NCBI GenBank assembly: GCA_944472155.2
Contig: OX235271.1
Span: forward strand, 94,687,256 to 94,751,255
Direction of reading: 5' to 3'
DNA from: Trichobilharzia szidati
Lineage: Eukaryota; Platyhelminthes; Trematoda; Strigeidida; Schistosomatidae
DNA length: 64,000 nucleotides
Shown here: piece by piece, positions 32,334-43,009 of the stretch
How positions within the stretch are numbered: position 1 is the stretch's first letter
Layout of the letters: each line of letters begins with the position of its first letter
The notes under the pieces: model-generated
The model's database searches: none
Seen by the model: only the letters and a program-made list of their open reading frames with translations
Told to the model about the DNA's origin: nothing
Program-made: the position numbers and the translations under genes

Positions 32334-32653
32334 ATGCTGAGCTGACATCAGTTAGAGAACCACTGGAAAACCTGAGACTACTGGACAGCTGTTTCGTCGT
32401 AGTTTGGGACTATTCAGCAGTACTCATCCACCGGGTTGCGAGCGAGCTCGTAGACCATTAAGCTACTGGGACCCGATCTAATGGCCCATGAATTCCAACT
32501 TCTGCCAATTCACGACATAGAACAACCTCTAGCCAATGTCTTCGGCGAGTATTTGTCCTCACACCCAGGTTTTCCAATCGTCCTCTAACCGATGTCAACT
32601 CATGATGAAATCCTGTAGCCAATCAATCAAATTCCTACAAACTAATACTTGAA
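32334..32653 (-). mobile_element. SINE-A foldback form with TSD
   Basis: The 13-bp repeat TATCTTA[A/G]ATTTG (one mismatch) is at 32321-32333 and 32654-32666. It carries the tail, a hammerhead-like block (core CUGAAUA: C3 kept, G8 to U) and a head with a damaged B box on the minus strand. A second tail in plus orientation sits on the right, making a terminal inverted repeat. Confidence 0.88.
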
Positions 32654-32669
32654 TATCTTAGATTTGTTG

Positions 32670-33270
32670 ATACCTATACAGGTTGTTACAATATAATCAC
32701 TGAATCCATATTTTTCACCAGTCATTTCCACCTGTTTTCAGTTAGCTTTCGCTTTATGTGTCTCTCTGGAGTGTTAGCGGAATATTACCTATTTTGGAAC
32801 TGTATGGTCAACTCAAAAACATAAAATGGGTTAAGATGGTTAAAACAAACGTCAGATGACAAGCACTGTTAACTGACATGTACATTGACAACTGTCAATG
32901 TCAACCTTCTTTAATTCTGTTTTCTAATTATTCACTTGTTCTCCTCATCAAATTTTGGTGACCATAAATGATCATACCTTTTTATCAGAATCACTTCAGG
33001 CAAAAATACTCTGGTAACTGTTGTTTTAAAACGCGTTGACAATGAATAAATCGTCTTGATATGAGATGAAAGGTGGTTATGTTTAATACAACATGTTTAC
33101 TTCAACTAAAATCATTTCTATGTTGAATGCATATATAGACGGGACAAGAATACTTTCAAACTTACAAAATAGAGATGAACAAAAATATTCTCGAGTGACA
33201 AAGAAGGAACGAACACAGATTTCGTTTTTCATTTTGAGTTAGCGAAAAATGATAGCAGTATCATAACGCT
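32670..33270. other. Non-coding stretch, nothing recognised
   Basis: No coding or repeat motif was identified. It could be intronic if the frame at 33296 is an exon. Confidence 0.4.
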
Positions 33271-33295
33271 GTAAGTGCTTTACATATTGAAAATT

Positions 33296-33493
33296 ATGCC
33301 TTTGATCACGAAATACGAAACATTTAGAAATATGTTAACAGTTTGCGAAGAACAAAAGTGCTCGGATCGGTTTGTGTATCTCAGCCAACATTATCGAAGT
33401 TATCAGAGTTCTAATATGGTAGAACGATATTCCGCTTATACTGATGAAAACATTTATAAGTGTATTAACTTTACAAACATTGCTCTAAGGTGA
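33296..33493 (+). CDS. Possible small exon, family unknown
   Basis: From ATG the frame reads MPLITKYETFRNMLTVCEEQ, then KCSDRFVYLSQHYRSYQSSN, and ends TNIALR at a TGA. The composition (C, E, Y, R, Q mixed) is more protein-like than most frames here and it does not recur in the window. The end CTAAG|GTGACG resembles a 5' splice site, so the frame could be an internal exon. I see no domain I can name, and 65 codons are within chance for this base composition. Confidence 0.22.
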   Translation: MPLITKYETFRNMLTVCEEQKCSDRFVYLSQHYRSYQSSNMVERYSAYTDENIYKCINFTNIALR

Positions 33494-33659
33494 CGCACAA
33501 TTATGTCAGCTAATGATGAAATAGAAAGTAGCTTTTGAAAGACGTTGTGTTCATCAAATAACTAAAGTAAATTCATAACTATTAGAAATAAAAATGCAAT
33601 GTCAAATGATCACTCCGGTGTTGTTTACATACGGAGTACTGAGTCTAGAGATAAGTGAC

Positions 33660-34005
33660 AATTCGACGGGTGGTGACTAGCAGTAGGATCTAGGATGCAA
33701 ACTCTATTTAGGAGTCTACAATTTCCAGTCAGTGATGGTGTTTCCGCTGAGACTCGAATCCAGCACCCGCTATTTTCACTATGCCACTTGGATCACGAGA
33801 GTCACCTATTGCGCAACGAGTGACAGTCCCATAGGAAGAAAGAAACATCCCAGATTTAACTGCTTGTCACTATCCACCAAATAAAATCATGTTAATCTCC
33901 AGACATATCGTCATAGCCTCTGTACCTAGAGTCGACATCGCAACAGAGACCGAGAATTCCAGTCCAAAGTAATCAATCAATGGTAAATACAAAATTAACT
34001 TAAGT
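33660..34005. mobile_element. Sm-alpha, degenerate inverted pair
   Basis: 33660-33820 is a decayed minus-strand copy ('GGTGGTGACTAGCAGTAGGA', B-box remnant GACTCGAATCC read inverted, A-box remnant CCACTTGGATC). 33830-34005 is a decayed plus-strand 3' half through 'GAGACCGAGAATTCC' and 'CAATCAATGG'. The hammerhead core is lost. It has the same arrangement as at 10817-11369 but is older. Confidence 0.75.
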
Positions 34006-34009
34006 ATAT

Positions 34010-34340
34010 AAGTAACAATTATCTAAACACTTCCTTCTCATCCTTCAAAAGTGAAAATTATAATACTATATTTTGTGTTTTGTTTTAATTGCCTTTTAAG
34101 TTCACTAAGGGATAAATGAGATAGATGTTTTGTATTCAGTGTATATTGCTTATCATTAACTGCAGCTGCCTATGCCTAGTAAAATTACAAGTTTTTAAAA
34201 TAGCCCAATATCCAACATAAATCTTACACAGATCATACATTCATTTAGATATTTGTTTTTACTAATTTAACTTTAAAATGAAAACATTTACAGGATTTTG
34301 TCTGAAAATTTTGAGATAAAAAAAGATCCGTAAAGAAAAA
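34010..34340. other. Non-coding spacer
   Basis: No feature was recognised. Confidence 0.35.
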
Positions 34341-34351
34341 ATTAATTTTAA

Positions 34352-34611
34352 GAGTTGGAGGATTTCATCATGAGCTGACATCAGTTAGAGAACCATTGGT
34401 AAACCTGCAGGGAGTACTGGACAGCTGTTTCGTCCTAGTCTGATACACTTCAGCACCCGGTGTGTGCATACTGCTGAAGAGTCCCAAACTAGGCTGACGA
34501 AACAGCTGTCCAGTACTCCCTGCAGGTTTTCCAATGGCTCTGTAACTGATGTCAGCTCATGATGAAATCTTCCAACTAACCAAACAAAATCCCTACAGAG
34601 CCAATAATTGG
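34352..34611. mobile_element. Palindromic SINE-A
   Basis: Left and right arms are inverted copies of the tail plus hammerhead half ('GACATCAGTTAGAGAACC' against 'GGCTCTGTAACTGATGTC'). A possible 9-bp TSD, TAATTTTAA, lies at 34343-34351 and 34612-34620. The tRNA-like head is reduced to 'GGTGTGTGC'. The plus-strand hammerhead at 34468-34516 keeps C3. Confidence 0.82.
34468..34516 (+). ncRNA. Hammerhead motif, correct core, broken stem II
   Basis: Stem I is ATACTG/CAGTAC, core CUGAAGA is correct, and GAAAC with ACAGCUGUC is intact. The 3' strand of stem II carries an insertion (GGCUGAC instead of GGAC), which should reduce activity. Confidence 0.65.
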
Positions 34612-34624
34612 TAATTTTAATAAG

Positions 34625-35170
34625 TTTATGTTGGAGTATAAAATTCTTGATTCTTTTAATTCTATGATAAAATTTTATTGAAGTCATTCTATTCAATTTT
34701 ATCGCATATATCGTAAATGTGAGTCAGAAAGTTTAAATATTGAAGTACTTAAATAGTTGAGAAGTGTTAACAGTCAAGATACTTTCCAACTCAGTTCAGT
34801 TTAATGAGGTCATCTTTAAAATGAATTTATCACTCACTCGGATTGTGATATTTACGCTTTAGAAATTTCTGTTTTTGACAATAGTACACCTGAACGTTTT
34901 TCACCCAGTCCATAATTAACGGCCGAATTATGCTGTAAGGCATAATTTTCAATACAGTGAGAAAAATGGGCAAGGGATTTTATATAGATATCAAGAATTC
35001 CACTTGAAGTAAGTTGGTGAATTGTCAATTTAAAGGTTATAAAGAAAATGTCGGCTTGCTAGCAAATCTAGTATGCACAGATTGCTGAGCTTTATTTAAT
35101 TTAGACAGCCTATTGTCGCTCATGGATTATTAGATAAGGAAGTCTGACAGAATACCACTAAATGTTCAAC
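34625..35170. other. Non-coding spacer
   Basis: No coding or repeat motif was seen. Confidence 0.35.
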
Positions 35171-35186
35171 AGACAAATTGTTAATT

Positions 35187-35626
35187 TTCAAGTATTGGTT
35201 GGGTAGGGATTTTGTTTAATTGCATGGAGGATTTCATCATGAGCTGACATCAGTTAGAGAACCACTGGGAAACCTGGGAGTACTGGACAGCTGTTTCGTC
35301 CTAGTTTGGGACTCTTCAGCAGTACGCGCCCTCCGGGATTCGAACCCAGGACCTTCTGGTTACAAGGCGAGCTCGTAGACCATTGAGCCACTGGGACCCG
35401 ATCCAATGGTCCTTGAATTCTAACTTCTGCCAAATCACGACATAGCGTGACCATTTCGCAATATCTTCTTCGATGAGTTACTGTCTCATCTTCAACCTGC
35501 TGTACCCTACTGGTCACGGCTTCCCACTAGAACCTCAGGTTAACTGCCTGAATAGGGCCAGTCACTAGTGAGCATCTGATTAATTTTCAATCTAAGAAGA
35601 CATTGCGAAATGGTCGCGCTATGTCT
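35187..35626 (-). mobile_element. SINE-A long form, 12-bp TSD, intact hammerhead
   Basis: The perfect repeat AAATTGTTAATT is at 35175-35186 and 35627-35638. On the minus strand: extended leader (35600-35440), A box TGGCTCAATGG, B box GGTTCGAATCCC, complete hammerhead (35280-35325) and the tail ending 'CTACCCAACCAATACTTG'. The right end carries an inverted piece of its own leader ('GAAATGGTCGCGCTATGTC'), so foldback here involves the leader and not the tail. This is the best-preserved member of the family in the window. Confidence 0.93.
35280..35325 (-). ncRNA. Hammerhead ribozyme, all core bases intact
   Basis: On the minus strand: stem I GUACUG/CAGUAC (6 bp, perfect), core CUGAAGA, and stem II GUCC/GGAC with loop CAAACUA. 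GAAA and the short self-complementary stem III ACAGCUGU follow, with cleavage triplet GUC. All invariant positions of the hammerhead consensus (C3, U4, G5, A6, G8, A9, G12, A13, A14) are present. Stem III is very short, as in the Sm-alpha hammerhead, so activity may need dimerisation. Confidence 0.88.
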
Positions 35627-35639
35627 AAATTGTTAATTG

Positions 35640-37030
35640 ACTTAAACTTCCCTCAAAAAAAATTACGTGAGAAATTGTTCTAGAATGAATTTGAGAAGCA
35701 TAAACTCACCATATTCATCTTACAATGTGTTCGGAACTCCCTAGATTTATACAAACTATTAACTTATGCTAATTCATACTGTAACTGTTACAAACTTAAG
35801 CATGTTTTGCCGTATTTCGCTTAGAAATACTGTGTATGGATGATCAGTTACGTAAACCAGTGTCAGTGTCTCTCGCATACAAGTGTTGTGCTAATCAACT
35901 ATTCAAGGGTGTGGATAAATTCATGAAGCATTCGCAATTCATCTCTGTTTATGAGAATGAAAGGCGGCTCGTTGAATTTGTCAGTTATTCATGATTTATT
36001 TTGTGAAGTAAAAAAAAAACAAACACTGTTCCATTTCATTTTGAATCCCTTTGACCATACTTCAACTAGATACAGCTGAATAACTTACTGCCTACTTGTC
36101 GTGATCAAAGATAATCAGTATAATTGTAAAAAAAACACGATAGACGGCTTCATTTGTTATGCTTCAAAAAATATTGTATATTCTTTGAAAGAAAATAAGC
36201 TTTAATTATTTAGTCTTAGATACAAACTGCTCCCAGTTGCATTGCTTAGCTGATTATTATATCAAACAGTGCAGATGGTGACGTAAATATGTATATATAC
36301 TCGTATGTATGTTAAAGTTTTAACCACGCTTGCTCTGAAGTCCAGACTGGGACGTGATATAGCCAAAAAGAAATGAGTCTGACATTCAGCCGTGAGAATT
36401 TACCGTCTATTAACTAGTTTTCTTCCAAATTGCCATTACATGTTTGTAGTCTAAAATGTGATTCAAAGCAAGATAACTCTCTTCATATCGGTGTTTGTTA
36501 GGCTTAAAGAGTGATCATTATTTTTGATAAGAACACATCTATAGTGTGTTGTATAGTTAATTACGTATCAGAACACTATTGTGGCCTAAATAAATGACAT
36601 ATACATACATATAAAGTAACACCACACAATATGATCATACATTACATCACATTTTATTTAAATCTATTTTTACCTCATTTCTATGAATTTCGAATGTTTA
36701 AACAACTGAGTATTGCTGGAAATATGGAGTAGACAAAGGAACAAATAAAAAAAACAACAACCAGAAACTGTTAAAACCTCACTATCAACTAAACAAAAGT
36801 GGAAAACACGTTCGCGGCTTAAAATTTATTCCATCTTATTTTTTTTAACTATTCAGTCGTGCATAAAGATGGATAAAAGAAAGATAAAATTCATCAGGTG
36901 AAAAAATTATTCTCCTTTTCCATTGGAAAATTATTATTTTTACAGGTGTAACGATTCTGAAACAAAAATGTATACATGCATGTATAACTGACTATCTTTC
37001 AAAGGACTAACTTATTTTTGACTGTTTCAT
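35640..37030. other. Non-coding stretch, nothing recognised
   Basis: No coding or repeat motif of this window's families was found. Confidence 0.45.
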
Positions 37031-37034
37031 TCAC

Positions 37035-37460
37035 CACCAACAACAACCAGTACCAGTCACCATCAACGGGAGAGATTTGACAGAGGTTACCTCCTTCACT
37101 TATCTAGGAAGCATCGTTTCAACTACAGGCCGGCGGAACGGATGAAGATGTCAAGATCAGAACTGGATAGGCAAGATACGCCTTCATCAGCCTGAAACCA
37201 GTTTGGGAATATTCGGCACTGCACTCAGCCAGCATAAAGAACAGGATTCGAATTTTTAACACAGATGTGTAGTCAATCATTCTATATGGGTCAGAAATTT
37301 TCATTGCGTATTGCGGAAGGGATTTCCAGACTTTTTTCAACAGCTGCCCACTTCGCTAGCTGGCTCCAGACTGAAGATCAATTGGCCGGCCAGAAAAAAA
37401 CGGCAATAAGAAACGTTGGCTGAGAACAAACCAACCAAGAGCCAAGGGAACAATAATAAT
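37035..37460 (+). pseudogene. RTE thumb-region fragment
   Basis: 'ATCTAGGAAGCATCGTTTCA' and the stretch to 37340 match the region after the catalytic palm in the copies at 22.86 kb and 42.37 kb. It continues to 'GATCAATTGGCCGGCCAGAA' and ends in a run of AATAAT. Indels break every frame. The terminal WRWIGHTL block is missing, so there is also an internal deletion. Confidence 0.8.
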
Positions 37461-37464
37461 AATA

Positions 37465-38270
37465 ATACTCCACGAACGAAAGACATATTTACACCAAAGA
37501 AATGAATTCAGTAGGTAACGAATTTCATTCAAGAAAGACAGCGATTACTGAAGCTCATTTTCGGTGTTAACATTATAAGTCAGAATTCTGCCTTGTGGAC
37601 TGTGTCTATTTCTTTCCACCATAACAGTTTGTTTATTTTAAAGTAATGAAGTAAGTGGAAAAATTTAGAGACACGGATAAGTAAAAACAGGTTTCGTTTT
37701 GTTTGAAACCTCTTCAACTAGGGCATGCCGCAAGTGACTGAGATATTGAGTTTAGAACTACCACAACTGCCACGTTTTACTCACTACGAAAGAAACTGAA
37801 TTTTATTTAACCAGAGTAAATATATGGCAACGTTTTTCAAAGGAACTCTTACGTTCATTTTCACTTTCTTTAGTTTTATTTATTAATGTGTCTCTGACTA
37901 GGATGAAACAAATATTTAAGATCACTTGGGCTTTAAGGATTCTCCATCTAATACTAATTTATAACAAAATCAACTCTGTGTTCAATGGAATTTTTGTAAA
38001 TTTATTTGACTGACCAGTGATGAATTAGTGATTTATTGTGACAGCGACGAGAACACCATTCATATTGTTGAATATAATTCAAGCATAAAATATAGTAGGC
38101 ATCTGAATTAAGTATTCTTAAACGTATGTAGAGAAGATATCGTAGAGAATCTGCATTGCTGATAGTGATTCGCATATTTACAGTCGTTTAGTCAATGTTA
38201 ACTGGTGTATACTGAACACAAAATTATCTACTATATTACGACCAAATTTAATTTTACCTTACGAGTCTGG
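37465..38270. other. Non-coding stretch, nothing recognised
   Basis: No motif or repeat was identified. Confidence 0.4.
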
Positions 38271-38362
38271 CTTTTACATATTGCTGAAGTCCTCGGAATC
38301 CACTTTAAAAAGCTTCACTAATGTGTTCAAAAGAAGTTGGTTGATTTCATCCGATGTTCAAT

Positions 38363-38655
38363 TTAGTAACACATTTTTATGCTTATCATCCCTTCGGCAT
38401 CTTTTTTGAACTGTAATCCCATTGATCTTAACAACTTGATATTGTCTACAAAAATATCAATATGGCTAATAACTGTAGAGTCGAACGAGGAAGTTATCGA
38501 AAAAAATCCTTTGCTTAAACTTTCCTTTGCTTCCTTTCTATAAATATTTATGTGACCTACTTCAGTACTCAATAATGAAAGGTATCTTAATTCCTCTTCT
38601 CCGTAACTCAGTAATACACAGAATCGTAAGTCAAACTTGAGTTCAAATACAGCAA
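38363..38655 (-). CDS. Possible exon or unknown element ORF
   Basis: On the minus strand the frame stays open from about 38655 (VFELKFDLRFCVLLSYGEEE) through HINIYRKEAKESLSKGFFSI and ISHIDIFVDNIKLLRSMGLQ to SIKMCY and a stop at 38363. Next to the stop, another frame reads DEINQLLLNTLVKLFKVDSE, then DFSNM and a stop (about 38280-38350), as if one reading frame had been shifted. It begins next to the PLE terminal repeat at 38664. I recognise no family. It could be a host exon disrupted by the PLE or coding debris of an unrecognised element. Confidence 0.25.
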
Positions 38656-38712
38656 CAAAAATAAGTAGACATTTATAAAATTATATTTGTAAAATCTCAG
38701 CGAAATTGAAAT

Positions 38713-38770
38713 GATTAATTCCAACGTTTCGTTCGGCAATCTGGTCCGAACTTCTTCAGGGAAATTAATC
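38713..38770 (-). ncRNA. Hammerhead ribozyme in PLE terminal repeat
   Basis: On the minus strand: stem I GAUUAAUU(U)CC with GGAAUUAAUC (one bulged U), core CUGAAGA, one extra A, stem II GUUCGG/CCGAAC with loop ACCAGAUUG. GAAA and the minimal ACGU stem III follow, with triplet GUU. The inverted right arm (40109 onward) keeps only the 3' half of the motif. PLE terminal repeats are known to carry minimal hammerheads with almost no stem III. Confidence 0.8.
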
Positions 38771-39070
38771 GAAATTAACATAACAGAGGTTTATATATAA
38801 AAGGAACATCTCTTGCTTTTGAAACTTTGTCCAATCATGAGCCATGAAACAGGCATCAACATGTATAATAAACAAAATTGTATGAACTGTGATCAAAATT
38901 TGACCTCAGACTTTCAAAATTAGTCTACTTTTGTTAAAATATATGTGTATATGCAGTATACAATGGTGTGTGGGTGAACAGTCATAAAACATTTGTTATT
39001 CTCTCCATAAGAAGACGTAGATAATCGGGAATTTGACCAAGTGTGACTAGTTGTTGATACATATCCAATT

Positions 39071-40104
39071 TTATTTATTAGTCAGGATTTGCCATGCATC
39101 AGCTAACATCACACCTTCACGTCTGTTCAAACTGTTGGGATTCACCCATATATGTAGGGCTTCTGCAGTCAGTCTTTCTTTATATGAACCAAAACCTTTC
39201 TGTAAAACCTTAGTCTTATCAAAGTCGATTTGTGTCCCGTTTCTATCGAATGCAGTGCAATCGCTGAGTTGTTTTCTAGCTTCTTCAAGTCTGCAGAGGT
39301 CTTTGGAACCACCTTTAGACATTGTTTATGCTCTTTCACTCTTACATTTACCTGTCTGGAAGTTTCTCCTACATATACGGCGTTACAATCCCCACAATTG
39401 ATCTGGTATACGCAATTCTGCTGGTTTTCTTGTTCTATTTTATCCTTAACCTTCACCAGTAATGAGCGTAAGGTGTTAGTTGCACGAAAATACACTCTTA
39501 TGTTATGATCGTTAAGGATTCGCTTTATTTCATCGGATGTTTCTTTGCAGTAGGGAATCACCGCTGTACTAACCCAATTCTTAGCATCAGGTTTCGATTC
39601 ATCCTTATCTTCACATTTTAAATATCTTTTTATGAAGTCTTTAGGATAATTATTTGATTCAAGAGTGGATTGAACCAATTTTAGTTCCTTGTTAATATCT
39701 TCCTCCTCAGTAACTAGACGTTTGGCTCTGTTGATCAGATTCTTGGCCACAGTTACTTTGGTGGTAAATGGGTGAGCTGAATAGTAGTCTAGGTATCTAT
39801 CCGAATTTGTTGGCTTTCTGAAAATGTTTATTTTAAATTTGCCATCTAATTTTCTTTTTACTAAACAGTCCAGGAATGCCAACTCATTCTCATCGGATTC
39901 AACCTCTTTGGAAAACTTGATAGTTTCTGACATATTGTTTATTAAGTGAAAAAGTTCATTTAACAAACTACGTTTGATTATGACGAAGGTATCATCTACG
40001 TATCTTAACCACATCTTTAGGGGACTAGGGCATCTCATAATTGCATTTGTTTCTAATGAGTGCATAAACAGATTGGCGACTAGCGGAGATACTGGTGATC
40101 CCAT
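39071..40104 (-). pseudogene. PLE reverse transcriptase + GIY-YIG endonuclease, truncated
   Basis: Main frame 40104-39169 (311 aa). Residues 1-14 (MGSPVSPLVANLFM) are RT motif B, and LRYVDDTFVI (33-42) carries catalytic YVDD. FLDCLV (77-82) and INIFRKPTNSDRYL (92-105) are the following palm and thumb blocks. A linker with RVYFRATNTLRSLL (203-216) precedes the GIY-YIG domain: NCVYQINCGDCNAVYVGETS (230-249), R250 and EH (258-259), with a Cys-x2-Cys. Near 39230 the frame shifts; the other frame (39322-39071) continues FDKTKVLQKGFGSYKERLTA and LHIWVNPNSLNRR to the usual PLE end. The N-terminal RT motifs are missing at the inverted junction. PLEs prime reverse transcription at an endonuclease nick. 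This copy is dead but the least damaged one here. Confidence 0.93.
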
Positions 40105-40259
40105 AGCAGACCAGATTGCCGAACGAAACGGTGGAATTAATCATTTCAATTTCGCTGAGATTTTACAAATATAATTTTATAAATGTCTACTTCTCACTCG
40201 GCGCTCAATTATTTTGCAACTATCCGGTCAAATCTTGATCACAGTTCATATGAAAAATA

Positions 40260-40875
40260 AGTACACATGAACATTCCTAACAGAGCTGAACAAGAAAAAC
40301 AGAAACGGATGTTTAGACTAAGTCAAACAATCTCAAAATAATTTTGTTTTGTAATCCTCTATTCAGAATACAAGAATTCAATCAAAAACGATTTGAAAAC
40401 CAATCAAAGCTGAAAGATTCCTGTTTTCCCTTATTGTTTTATTTCCTATTACTTCTCCGTAATCTTAATTAACTAAATCATTTTGTTTATCTCATGAATA
40501 AATTTATTTTTGAAAAGTATATATGTCAAAAATATTGCTTGTTTGAAAAAAGAAATATGTTAAGCAGGAGCTTCCTTCCGTTCCTGTCACTTGTAAGGGC
40601 ATCAAAAATTTTAAATATAAATGCACAGGATGTTATTGCCAGTTCTGATATGTGTGTTTATTTCAATCACGTTTAAGTAATCAAGGTATGATCGTCTTAA
40701 TTTATATTATATATTCATAAAAAAATATTGTAATCTGTTCATTGCAAAAGTTGAGCTAGCCAACTCACCGATAGAAAACTAGATTTCTCCGTAGATGTGT
40801 TAGAGTCCATCATGTTGGAGTCTTGTAGAGTATTCTTAATAATCAATTTATTTTGCTCACATTCACCTTTTTTAA
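40260..40875. other. Non-coding spacer
   Basis: No feature was recognised. The 40494-40676 frame lacks any family resemblance. Confidence 0.4.
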
Positions 40876-40879
40876 ATAC

Positions 40880-43005
40880 ACAAATCAACACTGGTGAAGA
40901 GGTCAGCGTCGAAAGGTACTGGAACAACTTAAAAACAGTGTGGAGTCAAACCTGCATGGAAGTTCTAGGCAGAAAGAAGAGACAGGACAAACAGTGGCTC
41001 ACTACGGACACTTGGAGACTCATAGAAAAGAGAGGGATGATGAAACAAAAGATTCTCCGGTGCACCGCCGAGCAACAAAAACAAGATTAGAATGCAAGCT
41101 ACAAGACACTGAACAAAAGAGTAAAGAAGAGTGCCACAGAAGACAAAAGAAAGTATTATGAAACCATGACAAGTGAAGCAGAACAAGCTGCAGGCAAAGG
41201 AGACCTCACAACACTCTACCAAACAACTAGGTACCTATCGGGCAAATGTTTGACACAAATTAAGCCGGTGAAGGATAACAATGGAAAGTCACTCACCAAA
41301 GAAGTGGAGCAAAGAAACACTGGGCTGGACACTTCAAATGACTCCTAAATCGACCACCACCTACAACGCGCCTATTAATACCAACAACGGAGACAGAGCT
41401 AACAGTGAACACAAACCCCCCGACGAAATCAGTAGTCCTGAAGGCAATCAAGATGCCAAAAAGCTAGAAAAGCAGCAGGACCAGATGGAATCCCAGCAGA
41501 AGCATTGAAAATGGATCCAGAGACAACAGCAGGCTTGATGACGCCACTACTGGAGAAGGTGTGGAAAGTGGGAAAAGTACCCAAGGATTGGAAGAAAGGA
41601 TACTTATTCAAACTACCAAAGAAAGGAGACCTAAGTCGATGCAATAACTGGCGCGGAATTATGCTCCTGTCCATCCCAAGCAAAATATTAAGTCGCATCA
41701 TCTTGGAGAGAACCAAATAAGCCCTGAATGAAAATCTTCGACTGGAACAGGCTGGATTCAGGAGAAACAAGTCATGCATCGATCAGATAATCCACATTAG
41801 GGATAATCATTGAACAAAGCTTGGAATGACAGTCACCTCTATATCTCAACTTCATCGACTTTGAAAAGGCCTTCGACAGCATTAGTCGAGAGGTGCTTTG
41901 GCAACTACTGCACTACTACGGATTGCCATCAACAATTATACATCTCATCCAACAGCTGTACGACAATGCTGCATGCCAAGTAATCCACAACGGGAAACTT
42001 ACAGAATCCTTCGAAGTGAGGACAGGAGTAAGACAAGGCTGCCTACTATCGCCAATGATTTTCCCGATTGCAGTAGACTGGATAATGCGACAGGCAGTGG
42101 GCGGCGAGGAAACAGGTATAAAATGGACCCAAACAAAAAACTTGGAGGATCTGGACTTCGCCGATGATATATGTCTGATTTCCCACAAACTGGAAGATAT
42201 GCAAATGAAAAGCAACAAGTTGGCAGAAGAAGCATCAAAGATAGAAAGGAGTTCAGGTGAACATAGAGAAGACAGAGGTAATGAAGATTCCTGGCAACAC
42301 CACCAACAGCAACAACAACAGACAACAATCAGCATAAATGGCAGGAGTCTGAAAGGAACAACCTCCTTTACCTACCTGGGAAGCATCGTTTCAACTACAG
42401 GTGGACGGAACTGACGAGGATATCGAAGCAAGAATCAGGAAAGCAAGACAAGCATTCACTACTCTCAAGTCTGTGTGGAGGTCAACAACACTCAGCATCA
42501 AAAATAAGATCCGGATTTTCAACTCCAATGTGAAATCAGTGCTACTCACTATACGGAACAGAGACTTGGTCAGCGCGTCATAAAGAGCATCTCAAACAAA
42601 CTACAGACCTTCATTAACAGATGTCTTCGCTCAATACTCAAGATCAGATGGCCGGCCAGAAAAGATCAGCAACTGAGATCTCTGGGAGCGAACCAACCAG
42701 GAACCGATTGTGAAACAAATAGGCAGGATGAAATGGAGATGCATAGGCCATACTCTGAGGAAACAACCATCAAGTGACATCACTAGACAAGCGATTGCTC
42801 AAGTGAAACCTGAAAGGGAAGCGGCGAGTTGGTCGTCAGTGCAAGGGTTACTTGGAGGAGGTCATGTGAAGAGAAGATGAGAACGTGTGGGAAGACTTGG
42901 AGCCAGGTGAAAACTTTAGCAGAGAACTGAACGCAATGGAGACGCACGGCTGAAGTCCTATGTTCATCTAGGAATTAAAGGAAACAATAACAATAATAAT
43001 AACAT
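40880..43005 (+). pseudogene. RTE-type retrotransposon, longest copy here
   Basis: It starts in the region before the RT (ERYWNNLKTVWSQTCMEVLG). RT motif 1 is at 41640-41720 (NNWRGIMLLSIPSKILSRII), followed by EQAGFRRNKSCIDQI, FIDFEKAFDSI near 41860, GVRQGCLLSPMIF and LDFADDICLISHKLEDMQ at about 42030-42210. The thumb comes next, then the [12 protein letters not shown] block near 42740 (here damaged). The 3' end 'CTGAAGTCCTATGTTCATC' precedes an (AAT)-type run. At least four frameshifts and a stop after ERTK (41720) break the ORF. The N-terminal endonuclease is missing. Catalytic FADD is intact. It is almost identical to 22412-23480 where they overlap. Confidence 0.93.
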
Positions 43006-43009
43006 ATAC

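Larger units (their letters stand above)
38664..40256 (-). mobile_element. PLE with inverted flanking repeats
   Basis: An 83-bp repeat at 38664-38746 recurs inverted at 40109-40191; a further patch (about 38878-38912) recurs inverted at about 40225-40256. Between them lies the PLE coding frame (40104-39071). The coding sequence starts abruptly at the right arm, so the element is 5'-truncated and joined to an inverted terminal-repeat piece, which is usual in PLEs. The left arm holds a hammerhead. Confidence 0.9.

Noticed and set aside
39051..39508. Plus-strand frames of 92 and 116 residues
   Set aside because: They are antisense to the PLE frame that carries the real RT and GIY-YIG motifs.
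41429..42335. Long minus-strand frames opposite the RTE copy, for example with Cys- and Ser-rich runs
   Set aside because: They are antisense shadows of the RTE reverse transcriptase; the same shadows appear at 22490-22826 opposite the other copy.
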